Shown in pieces: positions 8,656-17,187 of a stretch of 64,000 bases of DNA. Position 1 is the stretch's first letter. Each line of letters opens with the position of its first letter. This stretch comes from Bog-950 sp046329535 (lineage in GTDB: Bacteria > Bacteroidota > Bacteroidia > Chitinophagales > LD1). Below the pieces are notes generated by a model. It searched no databases. It was not told the origin of the DNA and saw nothing but the letters and a program-made list of their open reading frames with translations. The stretch lies in NCBI GenBank assembly GCA_046329535.1, contig JAXLUN010000002.1:248001-312000 (forward strand). Reading direction: 5' to 3'. The translations under genes and the position numbers were made by a program.

Positions 8656-10098
8656 CTATTGAATAATCAGTTTTTTATGCGCGGTGTTGCCGGCCCGGTC
8701 GTTGAGCTCTACGGTATAAAGACCGGCTGTGAGATGATTCAGATTCACCGCCTCGGTATCGTTCATCAGTGTGCGCTCATCTACTTTTCTTCCGTTCATA
8801 TCAAACACCGAGAGTTTAAAAATGCCTTCGGGTTTTACAACCGTTAACTGACCCAAACCCGGGTTAGGAAACATGCGGAAGGTGAGGGCCGGTTGTTTTT
8901 CAATACCCGTGCAGGCCGATTTTTTACCCAGCAGATATAAAGCTGCCGAGGTGAGGGCCGGCTCTACACACTGACCGTGGTTGAGGTGACCGAAATTCTC
9001 TATCTGCACATCCGGAGCTCCGTTGGCATTCCAGGCGGTATCTGCCCGAAGGGCATTCAGGTAATTGACCTGTTCATCGTTGGTACAGTAGTGAATTTTA
9101 ACCGGGTTTTGCGGTGCCCATCCCAGCAAATCGTTTTCGGCCAGAATTAAGCGCAGCGGGTGCAGCGTATCATTGGCAAATTCATTAATTACTGAATCAA
9201 TAATCATGTTGCGCGGTACCGGGTCGCAGTATTGGTCAATGTAGCCGGTAGAGCGTATTTTGCTGTAATACATCGGAGGCAGCAGGGTATCGTACGGGCT
9301 TTTGAAAATACTGGAGGGTGTTGGAAATTTCTGCTGCAGCGATGGATACACCGAATGATAACCCAGCAACAGATAGGGCAGATAACTGGGGGTGGCAAAA
9401 GGTGCGGTAGAAAGCATGACATCGACCATGGTTTTCTTTAAATCATACGGGCCCGACATGGGGGCGCTGGCCACTACATTAAACTCGCTGGCATATTGTT
9501 CCTGTATCAGTTTGTTGGTAGCCATGGTGGTGTAACCTCCCTGCGAATAGCCGGTAAGCAACACTTCTCCGCTCAGCGGCAAAGCCAGTGTATCGGCCAG
9601 CTGACGGGCAGCGCGCATGATATTAACCGAGGCATGGCCCGAGTGAAAAGCATTGATGTACGGGTGAATAATAATGCTGCTGTCGCTGTCGCCTAAACCC
9701 AACTCATCGGGCATGGCAGTGAGTATGCCTCCAATGCCGGCAAAGAAAAGGCCGATGGGTCTTTCGGGGCCTTCATAGCTGGGCACTTCCAAACGTCTGG
9801 CAAAAGTGCCGTGTGCATAGCAGCCCAGTGCCGAAGGGCAGGCCGCATTTTTAGGCACCACCACTATACCCGAGGCATTGACCAGCGAATCGATATGGCG
9901 GTATGGGGTTTTGTAAATAACCTGATACACATCAATATCATATTGCGGAGATACCGGCAGCGAAAAGCCGGTGGTGTTTAAAAAGCTATCCAGCTCATGC
10001 GCGGTAAAACTTTGCTGAATGTGATACGATACAAGTTGAGCCGATGCATAACCGGATAAAAGCAACACCAGAACGATAGACGGGAAGAGTTTTTTCAT
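8656..10098 (-). CDS. Secreted alpha/beta hydrolase (secretory lipase-like) with type IX sorting domain
   Basis: A 480-residue exported hydrolase. It has a signal peptide (1-20, ending GYASAQ) and an alpha/beta-hydrolase core with the nucleophile elbow GYSQGG near residue 184, within a lipase/prolyl-peptidase-like context (LTGYSQGGYTTMATNKL). Candidates for the remaining triad are the Asp in ILAENDLLGW and the His in FGHLNHGQC. The overall pattern resembles the secretory lipase (LIP) family. The last 80 residues (FRMFPNPGLGQLTV to AHKKLIIQ) form a T9SS sorting domain, so surface delivery through type IX secretion is predicted. Likely substrates are esters or lipids, but this is family inference. 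Confidence 0.85.
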   Translation of the reverse strand: MKKLFPSIVLVLLLSGYASAQLVSYHIQQSFTAHELDSFLNTTGFSLPVSPQYDIDVYQVIYKTPYRHIDSLVNASGIVVVPKNAACPSALGCYAHGTFARRLEVPSYEGPERPIGLFFAGIGGILTAMPDELGLGDSDSSIIIHPYINAFHSGHASVNIMRAARQLADTLALPLSGEVLLTGYSQGGYTTMATNKLIQEQYASEFNVVASAPMSGPYDLKKTMVDVMLSTAPFATPSYLPYLLLGYHSVYPSLQQKFPTPSSIFKSPYDTLLPPMYYSKIRSTGYIDQYCDPVPRNMIIDSVINEFANDTLHPLRLILAENDLLGWAPQNPVKIHYCTNDEQVNYLNALRADTAWNANGAPDVQIENFGHLNHGQCVEPALTSAALYLLGKKSACTGIEKQPALTFRMFPNPGLGQLTVVKPEGIFKLSVFDMNGRKVDERTLMNDTEAVNLNHLTAGLYTVELNDRAGNTAHKKLIIQ

Positions 10099-10224
10099 GT
10101 AAATAATTTAGAAGCGATGAAAAAAAGAAAAAGTTCTGCAATAAAGAAGCAGATACATACCAGAACAAAAACTCAGCACTATTTGTTGGGGCCGGCAAAA
10201 AGATTGAAAAATATTTTTGCCCCT

Positions 10225-10383
10225 CTATGCTTTGCAACCGGCCCGCTGCAGCAGATGAATGCCCTGCGCGGTAATTTTAAACTTTTGCCAGCCGATGCGT
10301 TCTATCAATCCTCTTTTTTTTAAGCGAGCAGGAGAAACTTTGCTAAGGTTAGTAGGGTTTTGCCGAAGGGAAGGGAAGTTTTC
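10225..10383 (-). pseudogene. Winged-helix-like C-terminal coding remnant
   Basis: The minus strand is open for about 52 codons and ends at a TAG (10225-10227). The translation ends with RLKKRGLIERIGWQKFKITA and then QGIHLLQRAGCKA, which looks like the recognition helix and wing of a small winged-helix protein (pattern LKKRGLIER...KFKITAQGIHLL). There is no ATG, only an inner TTG. Upstream, the frame meets stop codons inside the tandem repeat array. I read this as the tail of a gene whose 5' part has been replaced or destroyed, or as a fragment that never had its own start. Confidence 0.35.
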
Positions 10384-10558
10384 CTAAGGTTAGGGAAACT
10401 TCTCCAAAGGCTAAGAAAGTTTTCCCTAGGGTTAGGGAAGATTTCCAAGGACTAAGGAAGTTTCCTCAATGGCTAAGTAGGTTTCTCAATGGCTAAGGAA
10501 GATTCCCCAACGGTTAAGGAAGTTTCCTCAATGGCTAAGGAAACACACTTAACGGTTG
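10330..10558. repeat. Degenerate 20-22 bp tandem repeat array, 11 units
   Basis: Eleven units start at 10330, 10351, 10372, 10392, 10414, 10434, 10455, 10476, 10496, 10517 and 10538. The unit begins AGGAAGTTTCC, a near-palindrome around GGAA...TTCC, and continues TCAATGGCTA. The units at 10455 and 10517 are identical; the others differ at several positions. Unit length drifts between 20 and 22, so no single reading frame is kept across the array. No spacers separate the units. Confidence 0.85.
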
Positions 10559-10574
10559 AGAAAATGGCAAAAAC

Positions 10575-10615
10575 AAGCCCCAAAGCATCAAAATGCCTAA
10601 AAAGCGGGGTTTTTT
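10575..10615. terminator. Terminator-like nested hairpin with T tract
   Basis: AAGCCCC (10575-10581) can pair with GGGGTTT (10606-10612). An inner hairpin GCAT-CAAA-ATGC lies at 10585-10596, and a run of six T follows on the plus strand. The minus strand also has a T-rich tail (TTGTTTTTG) after the hairpin, so it could end transcription arriving from 10833 on the minus strand. Confidence 0.45.
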
Positions 10616-10832
10616 ATGCGATTTAATGAAAAGCAGCCGGCTTGCCTTTTCATAAGCCCGTTGGAAATTAAGTATCAAGCAAAGACAGGTTCTTAGCCAA
10701 GCCGAAACCCTCCTGCCGGGCTAAAAACCCAAATGGATAAGGCCGGTAGAAACTGGGCAGATGGAGAAGGTTAATGAGGGAGGTGATTGGATTGGAAAGG
10801 CGAAAGGGTGGGATACCCTGTTAGAACGCTAA

Positions 10833-11234
10833 TTATTTACTCAATAGGAAAGTTAGAGTGATAAAACTTGCAAATGTTACAATGATATATGTTACACCAA
10901 CTATCACTGGTTGCGTAAAGCCATTAGTATATTTTTTATCGTAGTCGTTTACTATACGCAGATGATTTCCTTTTTTCAAAAAATAGTATTTGCATACAAA
11001 ATACCATATGAAATATGGGATACCAAGCATTAGTTTAAGTAAGAGATTGTAGGGAAACTCCTTAAAGTAACCATGGGGGAAAATAAATCTCAAAGGAATC
11101 AATATCGTAAGGGTGTTTGTAAAGAGAAGTAAAGGATAAAATGAAGCGACAAGGTTTTCATCTTTTTCACCAACTCTTTTTACCAATGCAAAGAATCTGT
11201 ACAGGCAGTAAAATAGATAGTTGAATACAATCAT
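10833..11234 (-). CDS. Small membrane protein, paralogue of the next gene
   Basis: A 133-residue hydrophobic protein with about four predicted membrane spans (near residues 30-52, 63-82, 104-130, plus an N-terminal amphipathic segment). It begins NYLFYCLYRFFALVKRVGEKD, similar in order to the beginning of the protein encoded at 11323-11676. A charged loop (KKGNHLRIVNDYDKKY) sits before the last span. Proteins of this shape are common, unannotated and often duplicated in Bacteroidota genomes. No function can be given. Confidence 0.65.
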   Translation of the reverse strand: MIVFNYLFYCLYRFFALVKRVGEKDENLVASFYPLLLFTNTLTILIPLRFIFPHGYFKEFPYNLLLKLMLGIPYFIWYFVCKYYFLKKGNHLRIVNDYDKKYTNGFTQPVIVGVTYIIVTFASFITLTFLLSK

Positions 11235-11322
11235 GAAAAGGTATACTTTGTCTAGCTTGCGAAGGTTGTTTTGATATAAATTCGAATGAGCCGGGGAGAA
11301 CTTTCCCTTTTTAAAAAATCTT

Positions 11323-11676
11323 TTACAACCCTTGAAAAAAGAAAGCTGCCGAAATTACCGTAAAGCAAATCCACAGTATCATCAAAACACTGCCCACTTT
11401 TCTTCTTTTTTCTTGAATCTCAAAATAAGAGATTATCTCCACATATCTGTTTCCATATAGGAAGTATAAATGGTTTATTATACATGTGAAGACAAAGGCA
11501 GAGGCAATTAAAGTACCATCCGCTACCACATATAAGAATACGATTAAGTTCATTGCTATCAGTGCACACAAAAGAGTAATTGCGCTATGTGCTCGGACAT
11601 TAACTGAATCATACTTGTTTCTGCCATTAGAAACGAAACGATAACAACTATAAAAAAGGCTATTATAAACCCACAT
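11323..11676 (-). CDS. Small membrane protein, paralogue of the preceding entry
   Basis: A 117-residue protein with hydrophobic stretches at about 34-50, 57-75 and 95-115. Its start (NSLFYSCYRFVSNGRNKYD) mirrors the start of the protein at 10833-11234 (NYLFYCLYRF...VGEKDE), and both place a charged loop with GN(R/H) before the final helix. This points to a tandem duplication followed by strong divergence. It lies 17 bases beyond the glyS stop on the same strand. Function unknown. Confidence 0.65.
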   Translation of the reverse strand: MWVYNSLFYSCYRFVSNGRNKYDSVNVRAHSAITLLCALIAMNLIVFLYVVADGTLIASAFVFTCIINHLYFLYGNRYVEIISYFEIQEKRRKVGSVLMILWICFTVISAAFFFQGL

Positions 11677-11693
11677 GCTTTAATAGTTGCAGA

Positions 11694-13235
11694 CTACCTC
11701 AACCCCTTTCTCCAATCCACCTTCTCAGCCACTACAGCTTTCAGTTGCTCTAAAGAAACGCGCTCCTGCTTCATGCTGTCGCGTTCGCGAAGGGTGACGG
11801 TGTTATCTTCTAAAGTTTGGTGGTCAACCGTAATACAGAAAGGAGTGCCAATGGCATCCATCCTGCGGTAGCGTTTGCCAATGGCATCTTTCTCTTCGTA
11901 AAAACACTGGTGGTCAAACTTCAGGTCGTCATAAATTTCGCGTGCTTTTTCGGGCAGGCCGTCTTTTTTCATGAGGGGGAACACGGCAATTTTTACAGGC
12001 GCTAAAAACGCAGGCAATGCCAGCACCACGCGCTCGCTGCCATCTTCCAGTTTTTCGTTTTTAAAACCGTTGCACAACACGGCCAGAATAGTGCGGTTTA
12101 AGCCCACCGAAGTTTCTACCACATAAGGCACATAACTCTCGTTGGTTTCGGGGTCAAAGTATTGCAGTTTTTTACCTGAAAGATTTTGATGCTGCGTTAA
12201 ATCAAAATCAGTACGGCTGTGTATGCCTTCTATTTCTTTAAAGCCGAAAGGGAAATTGAATTGAATATCGTGTGCTGCATCCGCATAGTGAGCCAGTTTG
12301 ATATGCTTAAAGAACTTCAGATTCTCTTCAGCAAAACCCAGCGAGCGGTGCCATTTCATGCGCGCCTCTCTCCATTTCTCGTACCACTCCATCTGGGTAC
12401 CGGGGCGAACAAAGAACTGCATTTCCATCTGCTCAAACTCGCGCGTACGGAAAATAAACTGGCGCGCTACAATCTCGTTTCTGAATGCTTTACCAATCTG
12501 CGCAATACCAAACGGAATTTTTTTGCGCGAGGTTTTCTGTACGTTCAGAAAGTTTACAAAAATTCCCTGCGCTGTTTCGGGGCGCAGATAAATAGTAGAT
12601 GCTTCATCAGCCACTGAACCCACCTCGGTGCTGAACATTAAGTTGAACTGGCGCACATCCGTCCAGTTTTTACTGCCCGAAATTTCGCAGGCAATTTCTA
12701 AATCAATAATGATTTGTTTCAGCTCTTCGAGATTGTTTTCCTCCAATGCTTTCTTAAAGCGCGCTTCTACCGCATCTAATTTTTCTTTTACCCGCAGCAC
12801 GTTGGGGTTGGTAGCCAGAAATTTTTCGCGGTCAAATGCATCACCAAATTTCTTTTGTGCCTTCTCTGCTTCCTTCTCCATTTTTTCTTCCATCTTGGCC
12901 ATGGCATCTTCAATCAGTACATCGGCCCGGTAGCGCTTCTTCGAATCTTTGTTGTCAATGAGCGGGTCCATAAAGGCATCTACGTGTCCGCTGGCCTTCC
13001 AGGTTTTAGGGTGCATAAAGATGGCAGCATCAAGCCCCACAATGTTTTCGTTGAGCTGCACCATGGCCTTCCACCAGTAATCCTGAATATTTTTTTTCAG
13101 TTCAATACCATACGCACCATAATCATACACCGCACCCAAGCCATCATAAATTTCAGATGAAGGAAAAATGAAACCATACTCTTTGCAGTGCGAAATAATC
13201 TGCTGAAAAACGTTTTGTGTATTCTCTTTACTCAT
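11694..13235 (-). CDS. glyS: Glycyl-tRNA synthetase, homodimeric class II type
   Basis: A 513-residue class II synthetase that charges tRNA-Gly. The frame is open further upstream, but the ATG at 13235 (MSKENTQNVFQQIISHC) is the natural start: it matches where family proteins begin, and the upstream 13 residues look non-coding. Motif 2 is seen in IGKAFRNEI, motif 3 in ETSVGLNRTILAVL, and the C-terminal anticodon-binding domain begins near FLAPVKIAVFPL. Family-typical segments include STEVGS and YLRPETAQGIFVNF. This is the single-chain alpha2 enzyme, so no separate alpha and beta genes are needed. Divergent from the small secreted protein gene at 13329. Confidence 0.97.
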   Translation of the reverse strand: MSKENTQNVFQQIISHCKEYGFIFPSSEIYDGLGAVYDYGAYGIELKKNIQDYWWKAMVQLNENIVGLDAAIFMHPKTWKASGHVDAFMDPLIDNKDSKKRYRADVLIEDAMAKMEEKMEKEAEKAQKKFGDAFDREKFLATNPNVLRVKEKLDAVEARFKKALEENNLEELKQIIIDLEIACEISGSKNWTDVRQFNLMFSTEVGSVADEASTIYLRPETAQGIFVNFLNVQKTSRKKIPFGIAQIGKAFRNEIVARQFIFRTREFEQMEMQFFVRPGTQMEWYEKWREARMKWHRSLGFAEENLKFFKHIKLAHYADAAHDIQFNFPFGFKEIEGIHSRTDFDLTQHQNLSGKKLQYFDPETNESYVPYVVETSVGLNRTILAVLCNGFKNEKLEDGSERVVLALPAFLAPVKIAVFPLMKKDGLPEKAREIYDDLKFDHQCFYEEKDAIGKRYRRMDAIGTPFCITVDHQTLEDNTVTLRERDSMKQERVSLEQLKAVVAEKVDWRKGLR

Positions 13236-13285
13236 GGCGCGAAAATACAAGACGACAGACAATACACAACACACGCCAGATATTT

Positions 13286-13293
13286 TAGTTTTG
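13286..13293 (+). promoter_or_regulatory. Candidate -7 box (TAGTTTTG)
   Basis: An exact match to TAnnTTTG, 35 bases before the ATG of the small secreted protein at 13329 and inside the divergent region to glyS. No clear -33 element. Confidence 0.35.
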
Positions 13294-13328
13294 GCTCGGT
13301 GTTTGAAAAAACTCTACCAAACAGAACC

Positions 13329-13688
13329 ATGAAGAAGTTACCGATAATACTGACAATGCTGTTAACCGCCCTCACCACACAGGCACAGGACTGGTCTTTT
13401 GGTTACGACCATTCCATCAGCAATGTTAAGGGCGTGATAAAATTTTTAGATAATAAGGAAACTGTAGTGATTATACCGGATGATAACCCGAACGGCCGGT
13501 ACATTGCCTCTAACCTGCCCGAAGAATATAAAGTAGAAGGACTGAAGGTGACCTTTAGTGGCGATGTAGGTATAATTCCGCCCAATGTGCGAATGCTGGG
13601 TACGCCTTTAAAGCTTAAGAGCATTTCGGTATGTAAATGCAAACAGAAAAAATACAAACTGAAGAAACGCAAATACACGTTTAACTAA
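13329..13688 (+). CDS. Small secreted protein, unknown bacteroidete family
   Basis: A 119-residue protein with a clear signal peptide (MKKLPIILTMLLTALTTQAQ), which fixes the start at 13329 although the frame is open further upstream into glyS. The mature part contains SNLPEEYKVEGLKVTFSGD and then IPPNVRMLGTPLKL, a pattern I recall from short secreted bacteroidete proteins of unknown function. It ends with a very basic tail (CKCKQKKYKLKKRKYTFN). It lies 69 bases upstream of gldA on the same strand. Confidence 0.7.
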   Translation: MKKLPIILTMLLTALTTQAQDWSFGYDHSISNVKGVIKFLDNKETVVIIPDDNPNGRYIASNLPEEYKVEGLKVTFSGDVGIIPPNVRMLGTPLKLKSISVCKCKQKKYKLKKRKYTFN

Positions 13689-13757
13689 AGTTTGACATTA
13701 TTGTGACTCACGGTTTTGAATAAATATCAACTTTGAATTCTCAAATCAGATAACAGC

Positions 13758-14666
13758 ATGTCGGTATCAGTCAGCAGTCTTAGTAAAGTATATGGCGAAC
13801 AGCGCGCGGTAGATGGTATCACCTTCGAAGTCAGGAAAGGTGAAGTACTCGGTTTTCTGGGGCCCAACGGGGCAGGTAAGTCTACCACCATGAAAATGCT
13901 GACCTGCTTTATTCCGCAAACATCGGGCAACGCCACGGTGTGCGGTTTCGATACCATCACATCCCCTTTGGAAGTAGCGAAGAAAATCGGTTATCTGCCC
14001 GAAAACAATCCGCTGTATTACGATATGTATGTACGCGAGTATCTGGAATTTATGGCCGGGCTGCATAAGTTGGGCAAAATAACCAACCAGCGCATTGACG
14101 AAATGATTGAGGTGACCGGCTTAACAGCCGAGCGCAAGAAAAAAGTAGGTCAGCTTTCAAAGGGTTACAAGCAGCGCGTAGGTTTAGCGCAGGCCATGCT
14201 GCATAATCCCGAAGTGCTGATATTAGATGAGCCCACTTCCGGCCTTGACCCAAATCAGTTGGTGGAAATACGTTCATTGATAAAACAGTTAGGCAAGGAT
14301 AAAACAGTGATTTTTTCCTCGCACATTATGCAGGAGGTGCAGGCGGTTGCCGACCGCGTGGTCATTATCAATAAAGGAAAGATTGTAGCCGATGATTCTA
14401 CGGCTAGTCTGCAACACCGCATCGGCAATGAAATAATTGTAACAGCCGAATTTAAGCAAGCTGTTGACCGTGCTCTGCTGGGTAACCTCAAAGGCATTAA
14501 AAGCTACGAGCAACTGAAAGACGGCAAATGGAATTTTGTGGCAGATGGTAAGAAGGATATTCGTGAAGACATTTTCAATTTTGCGAAAGAGAAAAATCTT
14601 ACGTTGCTGCACCTTAACAAAGAAGAATACAGCCTGGAAGATGTGTTTAAGCAACTGACGAAGTAG
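13758..14666 (+). CDS. gldA: Gliding-motility-type ABC transporter ATP-binding protein
   Basis: A 302-residue ABC ATPase. It has Walker A GPNGAGKST (35-43), a signature in LSKGYKQRVGLAQAML, and Walker B LILDEPTSGLDP, with the H-loop in SSHIMQEV. After the nucleotide-binding domain (about 1-215) comes the short C-terminal domain typical of GldA/CcmA-like proteins (SYEQLKDGKWNFV). With GldF and GldG, directly downstream, it forms the ABC system linked to gliding in Flavobacterium. Gene order and the following gldFG support the name. Many non-gliding Bacteroidota also carry these genes, so motility itself is not proved. Confidence 0.93.
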   Translation: MSVSVSSLSKVYGEQRAVDGITFEVRKGEVLGFLGPNGAGKSTTMKMLTCFIPQTSGNATVCGFDTITSPLEVAKKIGYLPENNPLYYDMYVREYLEFMAGLHKLGKITNQRIDEMIEVTGLTAERKKKVGQLSKGYKQRVGLAQAMLHNPEVLILDEPTSGLDPNQLVEIRSLIKQLGKDKTVIFSSHIMQEVQAVADRVVIINKGKIVADDSTASLQHRIGNEIIVTAEFKQAVDRALLGNLKGIKSYEQLKDGKWNFVADGKKDIREDIFNFAKEKNLTLLHLNKEEYSLEDVFKQLTK

Positions 14667-14698
14667 TATTCTGTTCACCATTTAAAAATGACAATACT
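14665..14698 (+). other. Inverted repeat after gldA
   Basis: AGTATT (14665-14670, overlapping the gldA stop) is complementary to AATACT (14693-14698), and CATTT-AA-AAATG forms an inner hairpin. No T tract follows. It may be a weak attenuating structure or an RNA-stability element between gldA and gldF. Confidence 0.3.
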
Positions 14699-14725
14699 GT
14701 GACTTTTCACATTGGGTGATTAGTT

Positions 14726-14733
14726 TATTTTTG
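14726..14733 (+). promoter_or_regulatory. Candidate -7 box (TATTTTTG) very close to the gldF start
   Basis: An exact TAnnTTTG match that ends only 7 bases before the gldF ATG. If it is used, transcription would begin at or near the start codon and give a leaderless or nearly leaderless mRNA. Confidence 0.35.
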
Positions 14734-14740
14734 GCCGCTT

Positions 14741-15472
14741 ATGTTCGCTATCTTCAAAAAAGAAATTCAGCAGTTTTTCAGTTCACTTATAGGCTATATG
14801 GCCATTATCGTGTTTCTGTTGGTGCTGGGTCTGTTTATGTGGATTTTTCCGGATACAGGCATTCTTGATTTTGGCTACGCCACACTTGATTCGTTTTTCA
14901 GCATAGCACCTTACATTTTTATTTTTCTGATACCCGCCATTACCATGCGCTCATTTGCCGAAGAAATAAATACCGGCACTATCGAACTACTCAGCACCCG
15001 GCCCGTAACCGAGCTGGAAATTATTCTGGGCAAATATTTTGCTGCTCTGCTGCTGGTGTTTATTGCCATAGTACCTACGTTTATTTATTTCTATACTGTC
15101 TATGCCCTGGCTTCACCGGTGGGCAATGTAGATACAGGAGGGATTTTAGGTTCTTACTTTGGTCTGTTTTTTCTGGGGGCCGTTTTTGTAGCTATCGGTA
15201 TTTTTTGTTCAGCTATTACCAGTAACCAGATAGTAGCTTTTATTGTGGGTGTATTTCTGTGCTTCTTTATATATCTCGCGTTCAGCTACCTTTCACAGTT
15301 CGGCATTTTTGTAGGCAAGAACGATTACCTGGTTGAGTCATTCGGTCTTAGCGCTCATTACGATGCCATGGGGAAAGGGGTCATTGACAGCCGCGATGTG
15401 GTATACTTTTTTAGTCTGATAGCAGTATTTATTCTCTTCACCCGGACCGCTCTTTCTGCCCGGAGATGGTAA
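14741..15472 (+). CDS. gldF: Gliding-motility ABC transporter permease GldF
   Basis: A 243-residue ABC-2 type permease with six hydrophobic spans (near 14-36, 52-75, 98-120, 133-158, 163-185 and 218-236). The segment ITMRSFAEEINTGTIELLSTRPVTELEIILGK, reading from residue 67, is the conserved cytoplasmic motif of this permease family. It pairs with the GldA ATPase upstream and GldG downstream. The gldG ATG lies inside the end of this gene (ATGGTAA at 15466-15472), so translation is coupled. Confidence 0.93.
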   Translation: MFAIFKKEIQQFFSSLIGYMAIIVFLLVLGLFMWIFPDTGILDFGYATLDSFFSIAPYIFIFLIPAITMRSFAEEINTGTIELLSTRPVTELEIILGKYFAALLLVFIAIVPTFIYFYTVYALASPVGNVDTGGILGSYFGLFFLGAVFVAIGIFCSAITSNQIVAFIVGVFLCFFIYLAFSYLSQFGIFVGKNDYLVESFGLSAHYDAMGKGVIDSRDVVYFFSLIAVFILFTRTALSARRW

Positions 15473-17187
15473 AACTGAAACCCAATATGACCAATCGCAG
15501 AGATGCTATGCTCACCTTGGGCCTGGTGTTTACTATGCTGCTTTTGTTCAATGTGGTGTCGCGCTATTACTATTTCCGCTTAGACCTCACGGCCGAGAAA
15601 CGTTATTCAATTTCAAAGCCCTCGAAAAAGCTAGCGGCTGATTTAAAAGATGTGGTAACCGTGAAGGTATATCTGGATGGTGACCTGAATGCCGGCTTCA
15701 CCCGTTTAAAAGAATCTACCCGCAACCTCCTGAACGAGTATCGGGCTTATGGCGGCAAAAACATCGAATTTCAGTTTATTGACCCTATGGCTGTTCAGAA
15801 TCTGGATGAGCGAAAGGCGCTGATGACCGATTTAATGCAGCGCGGACTTTCTCCCACCAACCTCACCACCAAAAGCAAAACCGACAGTAAGCAGCAGCTC
15901 ATTTTTCCGGGAGCTATGGTGACCTATGGTGGCCGCGAAATGCCGGTGCAGTTGCTCGAGAATCAAATCGGATTTTCACCTCAGCAAATTCTCAATAACT
16001 CGGAGATACTTTTGGAATACAAATTTTCAAACGCCATTAAAAAGCTGACGCAATACCGTTCCCCGCGTGTAGTTTTTATTCAGGGGCACGGGGAACTCAC
16101 CAATCTGGAAACGGCCGACATACAGAATACTTTACTCAACTTACAATACGAGGTAAAGGACTTCGACCTGCACAATAACTATCAGATTCCTGCAAAAATA
16201 GATGTAGCGGTTATAGCCAAACCGCGCATAGCTTTTGATGAGAAAGATAAGTACAAGATAGACCAGTTTATTATGCGCGGAGGTAAAGTGCTGTGGCTGG
16301 TTGATGGTACTACAGCGGCAATGGATAGCTTGAAAACAAGCCCGACCGGTCAGTTTGCGCAGGGTAATGATTTTAATCTGGACGATATGCTGTTTAAGTA
16401 TGGCGTACGGGTAAACACCGATGTGGTTCAGGATATTAATTTATGTAATCCTATTCCGCTTATTGTGGGCCAAATGGGTAACGCTCCGCAAACCGAAATG
16501 TTTCCGTGGTATTATTTCCCCCTCCTGGTGTCCGATAACAACCACGCCATTGTCCGCAATCTCGATCCGGTAGCCGGCTTCTTCGTCAGCACCATCGATA
16601 CCGTAAAAAATCCGGGAGTGAACAAAACCATTCTGTTACACACCACCGACAACGCCAAAGCGCAACTGGCCCCTACCCGAATCCACTTCGGCATACTTCA
16701 AAACAAACCTAACCCGGCTTACTACAATCAACCTAAGTTGCCCGTGGCCGTGCTGATGGAAGGCGCATTTGAGTCTGCTTACAAAAACCGCCTGTCACCC
16801 GAATTTCTGGCCGCCAGCGATACCGTAGAAAATCTGAAGTTTGTAGAAAAAAGCCCCCAAATTAAAATGATAGTTATTGCCGATGGCGACATCATTCGCA
16901 ATGAAGTGCGCAATGATAGTTCGGCTTATCCGCTCGGCTACTATATGTATACCAAACAGCAGTTCGCCAATAAAGATTTTATACTGAACTGTATTGAATA
17001 TCTGATAGATGACAGTGGCATATTGGAAACCCGCAACAAAGAAGTAAAACTGCGCCTGCTGAACACCGTCAAAGCCGAAGAAGAAAAATTGAAATGGCAG
17101 CTTATCAATATCGCCCTCCCTATCCTGTTCATTATTCTTTCGGGTCTTGCTTTTAGCTATTACCGTACGAGAAAATACGCTTCGTAA
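15466..17187 (+). CDS. gldG: Gliding-motility ABC transporter auxiliary protein GldG
   Basis: A 573-residue protein with an N-terminal membrane anchor (about 16-30), a large extracytoplasmic domain of the GldG/ABC-type-uncharacterised family (LDLTAEKRYSIS near 40, VFIQGHGELTNLETADI near 204, VLWLVDG near 275), and a C-terminal membrane helix (about 550-566). Together with GldF it forms the membrane part of the GldAFG transporter. Translation starts inside gldF with a 7-base overlap; an inner ATG (15487) is an alternative. The stop TAA is followed directly by the ATG of the DUF4340 gene. Confidence 0.93.
   Translation: MVKLKPNMTNRRDAMLTLGLVFTMLLLFNVVSRYYYFRLDLTAEKRYSISKPSKKLAADLKDVVTVKVYLDGDLNAGFTRLKESTRNLLNEYRAYGGKNIEFQFIDPMAVQNLDERKALMTDLMQRGLSPTNLTTKSKTDSKQQLIFPGAMVTYGGREMPVQLLENQIGFSPQQILNNSEILLEYKFSNAIKKLTQYRSPRVVFIQGHGELTNLETADIQNTLLNLQYEVKDFDLHNNYQIPAKIDVAVIAKPRIAFDEKDKYKIDQFIMRGGKVLWLVDGTTAAMDSLKTSPTGQFAQGNDFNLDDMLFKYGVRVNTDVVQDINLCNPIPLIVGQMGNAPQTEMFPWYYFPLLVSDNNHAIVRNLDPVAGFFVSTIDTVKNPGVNKTILLHTTDNAKAQLAPTRIHFGILQNKPNPAYYNQPKLPVAVLMEGAFESAYKNRLSPEFLAASDTVENLKFVEKSPQIKMIVIADGDIIRNEVRNDSSAYPLGYYMYTKQQFANKDFILNCIEYLIDDSGILETRNKEVKLRLLNTVKAEEEKLKWQLINIALPILFIILSGLAFSYYRTRKYAS

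Larger units (their letters stand above)
10099..10832. other. Intergenic stretch of about 730 bases with repeat array and coding remnant
   Basis: No convincing intact gene is seen here. The stretch holds a short winged-helix-like coding remnant (10225-10383, minus), an 11-unit degenerate tandem repeat (10330-10558) and a terminator-like hairpin (10575-10615). From about 10620 to 10832 I see nothing recognisable. A 68-codon plus-strand frame at 10117-10323 has the composition of a chance frame. Confidence 0.7.

Noticed and set aside
10117..10323. 68-codon plus-strand frame as a gene
   Set aside because: Composition and lack of any motif point to chance; the opposite strand gives a more protein-like reading.
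10330..10558. CRISPR array
   Set aside because: Units follow one another without spacers and vary in sequence; no cas genes are nearby.
13188..13328. N-terminal extension of the small secreted protein into glyS
   Set aside because: The signal peptide starts at 13329; the upstream part would overlap glyS and put the signal peptide inside the protein.
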